From NCBI GenBank assembly GCA_030656215.1, contig JAUSOD010000012.1, forward strand, positions 1 to 64,000: a stretch of 64,000 bases of DNA, in the 5' to 3' direction. Positions 58,973 through 64,000 of this stretch are shown in pieces. Within the stretch, counting starts at the first letter, position 1. Each line of letters opens with the position of its first letter. The translations under genes and the position numbers were made by a program. The notes below the pieces were generated by a model. The model saw only the letters and a list, made by a program, of their open reading frames with translations. It was not told the origin of the DNA and ran no database searches. This DNA comes from Azoarcus sp. (GTDB lineage Bacteria; Pseudomonadota; Gammaproteobacteria; Burkholderiales; Rhodocyclaceae).

Positions 58973-59746
58973 ATGTCCAAGGTATATCTGATCGGCGCCG
59001 GACCGGGCGCTGCGGACCTGCTCACCCTGCGCGCGGCGAAACTGCTCGCGGAGAAGGCGGAAATCGTGCTCGCAGACGATCTGGTCTCGGCCGACATCCT
59101 CGCCCTGGTGCGCCCCGAAGCGCGGGTGCTCAAAGTCGGCAAACGCGGCGGACGGCTGTCCACCCCGCAGGATTTCATCCACCGCCTGATGGTGCGCCTT
59201 GCGCGCCGCGGCAAGTGTGTGGTCCGGCTCAAGGGCGGCGACCCCTACGTGTTCGGTCGTGGTGGCGAGGAGGTCGAGGCCCTGGCCGCGGGTGGGGTCG
59301 AGGCCGAAGTGGTGCCGGGCCTGACCGCAGGCATTGCCGTGCCGGCTGCGGTCGGCATCCCGGTTACCCACCGCGCTTATACGCAGGGCGTGACCCTCGT
59401 CACCGGAACCTCGGGTGACGGCTGTGTCGAGCCGAACTGGAGCGCGCTTGCCAAGAGCGGCACCACCTTGGTCATCTACATGGGCGTGGCGCGTGTGCTC
59501 AACATCGTCGCCCGCCTGATTGCCGGCGGTTTGCCGCCGGACACGCCGGCTGCAGCCATCGCCTCGGGCACATTGCCCGGCCAGCGCCACGTCAAGGGCA
59601 CCCTGGCCGACTTGCCAGCCCGGGTCAGCGCCGAAGGCCTGACCTCGCCGGCCATTATCGTGATCGGCCAGGTCGCCGCGCTGGCGGCGGCCAGTACGGG
59701 TGATCTTTGCCCGCAGGATCTGGCCGCGCGCATCTGCGCTGCCTGA
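58973..59746 (+). CDS. cobA: Uroporphyrinogen-III C-methyltransferase
   Basis: 257 residues, single-domain SUMT. GAGPGAADLLTLRAAKLL at the N-terminus and RLKGGDPYVFGRGGEE are SAM-site motifs. It makes precorrin-2 for the siroheme of NirB. It has no CysG dehydrogenase/chelatase domain, so those steps must be encoded elsewhere. Confidence 0.95.
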   Translation: MSKVYLIGAGPGAADLLTLRAAKLLAEKAEIVLADDLVSADILALVRPEARVLKVGKRGGRLSTPQDFIHRLMVRLARRGKCVVRLKGGDPYVFGRGGEEVEALAAGGVEAEVVPGLTAGIAVPAAVGIPVTHRAYTQGVTLVTGTSGDGCVEPNWSALAKSGTTLVIYMGVARVLNIVARLIAGGLPPDTPAAAIASGTLPGQRHVKGTLADLPARVSAEGLTSPAIIVIGQVAALAAASTGDLCPQDLAARICAA

Positions 59747-59757
59747 AGGAGAACATC

Positions 59758-62262
59758 ATGCAAAAACAGAAACTCGTCATGGTTGGCAACGGTATGGCCG
59801 GGGTGAAAACCCTGGAAGAGCTGCTCAAGCACGCCCCCGACCGCTACGACATCACCGTGTTCGGCGCCGAGCCGCACGGCAATTACAACCGCATCCTGCT
59901 GTCGCCGGTGCTGGCCGGGGAAATGACCCTGCCCGACATCATGTTGAATGACCTCGACTGGTATCGCGACAACGGCATCACCCTGCATGCGGGGCGCAAG
60001 GTGGTCGAGATCAACCGCGCACGGCGCATCGTACGTGCCGACGATGGCACCGAGGCGCACTACGACCGCCTGCTGCTGGCCACCGGCTCGGTGCCCTTCA
60101 TCCTGCCGGTGCCGGGCAAGGACTTGCCAGGCGTGATCGCCTATCGCGACATCGCTGATACCGAGGCGATGATAGACGCGGCCCGGAATCACCGTCATGC
60201 GGTGGTGATCGGCGCCGGCCTGCTCGGACTCGAGGCGGCCAACGGCCTGGTGCTGCGCGGCATGGAGGTGAGCGTGATCCACCTCGGTGGCTGGATCATG
60301 GAGCGCCAGCTCGACAAGCTGGCGGCCGATCTGCTGCAGGCCTCGCTCGAAGCCAAGGGCATGAAGTTCCATCTGTCGGCGCAGACCGCCGAACTGGTTG
60401 CCGGCGAGAGCGGCCGGGTTGGCGCGGTGCGGCTGAAGGACGGCACGCTGATTGCCGCCGATCTGGTGGTGATGGCGGCCGGCATCCGCCCGAGCACCGC
60501 GCTGGCCGAATCGACCAAGCTGCATTGCGAGCGCGGCATAGTGGTCAGCGACACGCTGCAGACCATCACCGATCCGCGCATCTACGCAGTCGGTGAGTGC
60601 GCCAACCATCGTGGTATTGCCTACGGTCTGGTGGCGCCGCTGTTCGACCAGGCCAAGGTGTGCGCCAACCACCTGGCCGGCTTTGGCATTGGCCGTTACC
60701 AGGGTTCGGTGACTTCGACCAAGCTCAAGGTCACCGGGGTCGATGTGTTCTCCGCCGGTGACTTCCAGGGCGGCGAGGGCTGCGACGAGATCGTGCTCCA
60801 CGATCGTGCCGGTGGCGTGTACAAGAAGCTGGTGCTCAAGGACGACAAGCTTGCCGGCGCGGTGATGGTGGGCGACACCGCCGATGGGGCGTGGTACTTC
60901 CAGCTGGTACGCGAGGGTAAGGTGGTTACCGAGCTGCGCGACCACCTGATGTTCGGCCAGAGCTTCGCCCAGTCGCAACTCGGTGACGCCGGCCACCAGG
61001 GCCAGAGCCAGGCGGCGCTGCTGCCCGATACGGCGGAAATCTGCGGCTGTAACGGGGTGTGCAAGGGGACCATCGTCAAGGCCATCCAGGAGCACGGTCT
61101 GTTTTCGCTCGACGAAGTGCGCAAGCACACCAAGGCTTCTTCCTCCTGCGGCTCGTGCACCGGCCTGGTGGAGCAGATTCTCGCCTCCACCGTCGGCGGC
61201 GCCTACCAGGCGGTGGACAAGCACGCCAAGGCGGTGTGTGGCTGCACCGAGCACAACCACGGTGAAGTGCGTGCCGCGATCCGCGAGCAGAAACTGCTCA
61301 CGATACCGGCGGTCATGAAGGCGCTGGAGTGGAAAACCCCCAACGGTTGCGCCACCTGCCGCCCGGCGCTCAACTACTACCTGATCTCGACCTGGCCGCA
61401 TGAGGCCGAGGACGACCCGCAAAGCCGCTTCATCAACGAGCGCGCGCACGCCAACATCCAGAAGGACGGCACCTACAGCGTGGTGCCGCGGATGTGGGGC
61501 GGGCTCACCACCCCGGACGAGCTGCGTGCGATCGCCGCCGCGGCGGAAAAGTACAAGGTGCCCACGGTCAAGGTCACCGGCGGCCAGCGCATCGACCTGC
61601 TCGGGGTGAAGAAGGCCGATTTGCCCGCGATCTGGGCCGACCTCAACGCCGCCGGCATGGTGTCCGGCCATGCCTACGGCAAGAGCCTGCGCACGGTGAA
61701 GACCTGCGTCGGCATGGAGCACTGCCGCTTCGGCACTCAGCTCGCGATGGACCTCGGGGTGAAGCTCGAGAAGATGCTGTTCGGCATGTGGAGCCCGCAC
61801 AAGGTCAAGCTCGCGGTATCGGGCTGCCCGCGCAACTGCGCCGAGTCCGGGATCAAAGACGTTGGCATCATCGGGGTCGATTCCGGCTACGAACTCTATG
61901 TGGCCGGCAATGGCGGGATCAAGACCGAGGTGGCGCAGTTCTTCTGCAAGGTCGGCAGCGACGAGGAGGTGATGGAGTATTCCGGCGCCTTCCTCCAGCT
62001 CTACCGCGAGGAGGCCTACTACCTCGAGCGTACCGTGCACTACATCGAGCGCGTCGGCCTCGAGCATGCGAAGAAACTGGTGGTGGAAGATGCCGCCAAC
62101 CGCAAGGCCCTGTACGAGCGCCTGCTGTTTGCGCTCAGGGATGCGCCCGACCCGTGGGCCGAGCAGCAGGCCGCGCCGCTGGCCCGCCACTACAAGACCA
62201 TTCCGTTGAACCTCGATGACAAGGGAGGCCTCCATGGCCTGGCAGAAACTGTGTCCGCTTGA
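59758..62262 (+). CDS. nirB: Nitrite reductase [NAD(P)H] large subunit
   Basis: 834 residues. FAD- and NAD-binding domains (about 1-320: MVGNGMAGVKTLEEL, VVIGAGLLGLEAANGL), BFD-like [2Fe-2S] domains (CGCNGVCKG, SSCGSCTG), then the siroheme/[4Fe-4S] domain with CVGMEHCRFG and SGCPRNCAESG. It reduces nitrite to ammonium in the cytoplasm. It overlaps nirD by 29 bases. Confidence 0.97.
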   Translation: MQKQKLVMVGNGMAGVKTLEELLKHAPDRYDITVFGAEPHGNYNRILLSPVLAGEMTLPDIMLNDLDWYRDNGITLHAGRKVVEINRARRIVRADDGTEAHYDRLLLATGSVPFILPVPGKDLPGVIAYRDIADTEAMIDAARNHRHAVVIGAGLLGLEAANGLVLRGMEVSVIHLGGWIMERQLDKLAADLLQASLEAKGMKFHLSAQTAELVAGESGRVGAVRLKDGTLIAADLVVMAAGIRPSTALAESTKLHCERGIVVSDTLQTITDPRIYAVGECANHRGIAYGLVAPLFDQAKVCANHLAGFGIGRYQGSVTSTKLKVTGVDVFSAGDFQGGEGCDEIVLHDRAGGVYKKLVLKDDKLAGAVMVGDTADGAWYFQLVREGKVVTELRDHLMFGQSFAQSQLGDAGHQGQSQAALLPDTAEICGCNGVCKGTIVKAIQEHGLFSLDEVRKHTKASSSCGSCTGLVEQILASTVGGAYQAVDKHAKAVCGCTEHNHGEVRAAIREQKLLTIPAVMKALEWKTPNGCATCRPALNYYLISTWPHEAEDDPQSRFINERAHANIQKDGTYSVVPRMWGGLTTPDELRAIAAAAEKYKVPTVKVTGGQRIDLLGVKKADLPAIWADLNAAGMVSGHAYGKSLRTVKTCVGMEHCRFGTQLAMDLGVKLEKMLFGMWSPHKVKLAVSGCPRNCAESGIKDVGIIGVDSGYELYVAGNGGIKTEVAQFFCKVGSDEEVMEYSGAFLQLYREEAYYLERTVHYIERVGLEHAKKLVVEDAANRKALYERLLFALRDAPDPWAEQQAAPLARHYKTIPLNLDDKGGLHGLAETVSA

Positions 62263-62539
62263 AGAAATCCCGGCGCTGGGCGCGCGCGTGGTCGCGCACG
62301 TCGAGGGTGACATCGCGGTGTTCCGTGCTGCGGGCGACGCGGTGTTCGCGCTCATCGATGCGTGCCCGCACAAGGGCGGGCCGCTGTCGCAGGGGATCGT
62401 GCATGGTCACAAGGTGACCTGCCCGCTGCACGGCTGGAACATCGAGCTCGATTCGGGCCGCGCCTGCGCGCCGGACGAAGGCTGCGCGCGGCGTTATCCG
62501 GTGCGCATCGAGGAGGGCGAGGTGTGGCTGGACGTGTAA
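62234..62539 (+). CDS. nirD: Nitrite reductase small subunit (Rieske-like)
   Basis: 101 residues. A Rieske-type fold with CPHKGGPLSQG and CPLHGW, so both Cys/His pairs are present, unlike many NirD proteins that lack them. GGGAGG lies upstream of the ATG at 62234, within the end of nirB. Confidence 0.94.
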   Translation: MAWQKLCPLEEIPALGARVVAHVEGDIAVFRAAGDAVFALIDACPHKGGPLSQGIVHGHKVTCPLHGWNIELDSGRACAPDEGCARRYPVRIEEGEVWLDV

Positions 62540-62580
62540 GTGGGCAGCGGTTGTGGTCCGGTGGGTGCGCATGACCAGGG

Positions 62581-63801
62581 ATGAGTGCGGAAATGAACAG
62601 TAAGGTGGAGGGGCAGCGCCGCGAAGCCGATGCCGCCGGCGGCCAGGGCGCGCGCGGTGGTGCCCTGGCAGCCGCGATGATCGCCCTGGCGCTGGTGGCC
62701 GGGTTCGGGATCGGCTACGGCGTGAATGGCGCGGCGAGCGGGGTCAGCGTCGCGGTCGGCGTGGCGGCACTGCTGGCAAGCTTGATTCTTGCGGTGGCAC
62801 ACGTGCGCACCGAGCGCCGCTGGCGGCTGGCATTGTCCGGCTTTGCCGCGGCGCTCGAGAGCGGCAACCTCACCGGCCGGATCGCACGCGACGATGCGGC
62901 GCATCAGCCCGAGATGGCCGCGCGGCTCAATGCAATGACCCACGCGCTGGCGCAGGTGTTCGTCGATTTCGCGCGCTCGGTGCACGAGATTTCGAGTGTG
63001 GCGCGCGAGGCGGCGGCCAATGCCACCGACGGCGCCTCCAGCGTACGGGCGCAGCGCGACGTCACGCTTTCGTCCGCGGCCAGCCTGGAGCAGCTTTCGG
63101 TCAGCCAGCAGGCGGCGAGCGAGCAGGCGCGCACCGTGGCCACGGTGGCCGAGGAGTCGCGCGCGGTTGCGGCGAGCTGTGCCGGGCGCATCACCCAGTT
63201 GTCGCGCACGCTCGAGCGCTTGGCGGACACCGTCAGCGTTGCGGTGGAGCAGACGACGGGGCTCGATCGGGATTCGCAGGAGATAGGCGGTATCGTGCGG
63301 GTGATCGCCGAAATTGCCGATCAGACCAACCTTCTTGCGCTCAACGCCGCAATCGAGGCAGCGCGGGCGGGCGAGCAGGGGCGAGGTTTTGCGGTGGTGG
63401 CTGATGAAGTGCGCAAGCTGGCCGAGCGCACTTCGGTGGCCACGCGGGAAATTGGCGAACGGATCGGCAAGGTGCAGTCCGGTATCGCGACCATGGCCGA
63501 GGGCATGGGCAGTGTAGACGCCGGCGCCCGCAGCAGCGCGGAGGATGCGCGTGCCGCGGTGAGCGAGCTCGAGGGCATGGAAGCGAGCGCCGCGCGTGCC
63601 GGCAGCCTGGTGCAGGAGATGGCCGATGCCAGCCGCGAGCAAAGTGCGGCGAGCGAGGCGGTGGCGGCGAACATCGATGAAGTTGCACAGCTGGCCGATA
63701 CCAACGAGCGGCGGGTGCGCGAAAACACCGAGCTTGCCCGTTATCTCGATCAGCTCGCCCGCCAACTGACCGAGCGCATCGGTCGCTACCGTTTCGAATG
63801 A
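62581..63801 (+). CDS. Methyl-accepting chemotaxis protein without a ligand domain
   Basis: 406 residues. Two adjacent membrane helices ([20 protein letters not shown] and [19 protein letters not shown]) leave almost no periplasmic loop. A HAMP-like helix follows, then the signalling domain with the conserved tip [40 protein letters not shown]. It lies 42 bp after nirD on the same strand, so it may be cotranscribed with nitrite reductase. Confidence 0.92.
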   Translation: MSAEMNSKVEGQRREADAAGGQGARGGALAAAMIALALVAGFGIGYGVNGAASGVSVAVGVAALLASLILAVAHVRTERRWRLALSGFAAALESGNLTGRIARDDAAHQPEMAARLNAMTHALAQVFVDFARSVHEISSVAREAAANATDGASSVRAQRDVTLSSAASLEQLSVSQQAASEQARTVATVAEESRAVAASCAGRITQLSRTLERLADTVSVAVEQTTGLDRDSQEIGGIVRVIAEIADQTNLLALNAAIEAARAGEQGRGFAVVADEVRKLAERTSVATREIGERIGKVQSGIATMAEGMGSVDAGARSSAEDARAAVSELEGMEASAARAGSLVQEMADASREQSAASEAVAANIDEVAQLADTNERRVRENTELARYLDQLARQLTERIGRYRFE

Positions 63802-63844
63802 GCCTGCGCCTGCAATCCGGGCACAAAGGCAAAGGATGGACACG

Positions 63845-64000
63845 ATGAGTTCGGCGCTGCCTGCCCTGTTCGGCCTCGTCCTTCTGCTTGCCGGGGTGGC
63901 GATGGCCCTCCTGCGCGCGCGCCATCGCCGGCGCGCGTGGCGACCCCGGGCGATGGAGGCGCTCGCCTCGTGTTCGAGCCTGATCGACATGCTCGGCGCG
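63845..64000 (+). CDS. Unidentified membrane-anchored protein, N-terminal part
   Basis: The frame from ATG 63845 runs to the right edge with no stop (52 codons). It begins with a membrane helix (ALPALFGLVLLLAGVAMALL) and a very basic stretch (RARHRRRAWRPRAME). AAAGGA lies eight bases upstream. The family cannot be told from this part. Confidence 0.6.
   Translation, partial: MSSALPALFGLVLLLAGVAMALLRARHRRRAWRPRAMEALASCSSLIDMLGA

Noticed and set aside
59476-62373. 965-codon open frame opposite nirB
   Set aside because: Antisense shadow of nirB; His/Gly/Arg/Val-rich composition typical of reversed G+C-rich coding sequence.

Overview
The window looks like the chromosome of a betaproteobacterium of the Rhodocyclales (Azoarcus/Aromatoleum/Thauera type). 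The basis is the conserved housekeeping order ndk-rlmN-pilW-rodZ-ispG-hisS-yfgM-bamB-der followed by hfq-hflX-hflK-hflC-hisZ-purA-tRNA-Leu-rnr-rlmB, the high G+C content, and a nitrate-assimilation locus of NasR/Nrt/NirBD type. Species cannot be fixed from sequence alone.

Region 1 (1-7315) is the end of an integrative and conjugative element of the ICEclc/PAGI-2 family. On the minus strand it carries alpA, parA, a short HicA-like ORF (shi), a ParB-domain activator subunit (bisD-like) and the start of the bisC-like partner, which runs off the left edge. Upstream are a 252-residue unknown and two paralogous, divergently transcribed LysR regulators in the places of bisR and tciR. The element ends at an 18-bp copy of a tRNA-Gly 3' end (7298-7315), read here as the att site. 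Just outside lies a decayed XRE-type regulator.

Region 2 (7886-9671) has a clear cyclic-di-GMP-I (GEMM) riboswitch before a two-gene unit: an unrecognised exported, beta-rich protein and a compact exported subtilisin-like protease. This is the least familiar system in the window.

Region 3 (9733-21834) holds prc, a GAF-PAS-PAS hybrid histidine kinase, a minus-strand group (ferritin-like diiron protein, DUF1127 protein, MFS transporter) flanked by that kinase and an OmpR-type response regulator, an HDOD protein, a second MFS transporter, a small membrane protein and an IclR regulator.

Region 4 (22167-33975) contains two complete paralogous Mrp cation/proton antiporter operons, each A/B-fused,C,D,E,F,G, arranged tail to tail.

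Region 5 (34324-53936) is housekeeping: ndk, rlmN, pilW (frameshifted in this sequence), rodZ, ispG, hisS, yfgM, bamB, der, hfq, hflX, hflK, hflC, a DUF2065 gene, hisZ, purA, two identical tRNA-Leu(CAG) genes, rnr and rlmB.

Region 6 (54074-64000) is nitrate/nitrite assimilation: a NIT-ANTAR antiterminator (nasR), a sigma-54 promoter, a leader with two hexaloop hairpins of which the second is mutually exclusive with an intrinsic terminator, then nrtA-nrtB-nrtC-cobA-nirB-nirD, a methyl-accepting chemotaxis protein and the start of an unidentified membrane protein. NasR would bind the leader RNA in the presence of nitrate or nitrite and allow read-through into uptake (NrtABC), siroheme synthesis (CobA) and nitrite reduction to ammonium (NirBD).
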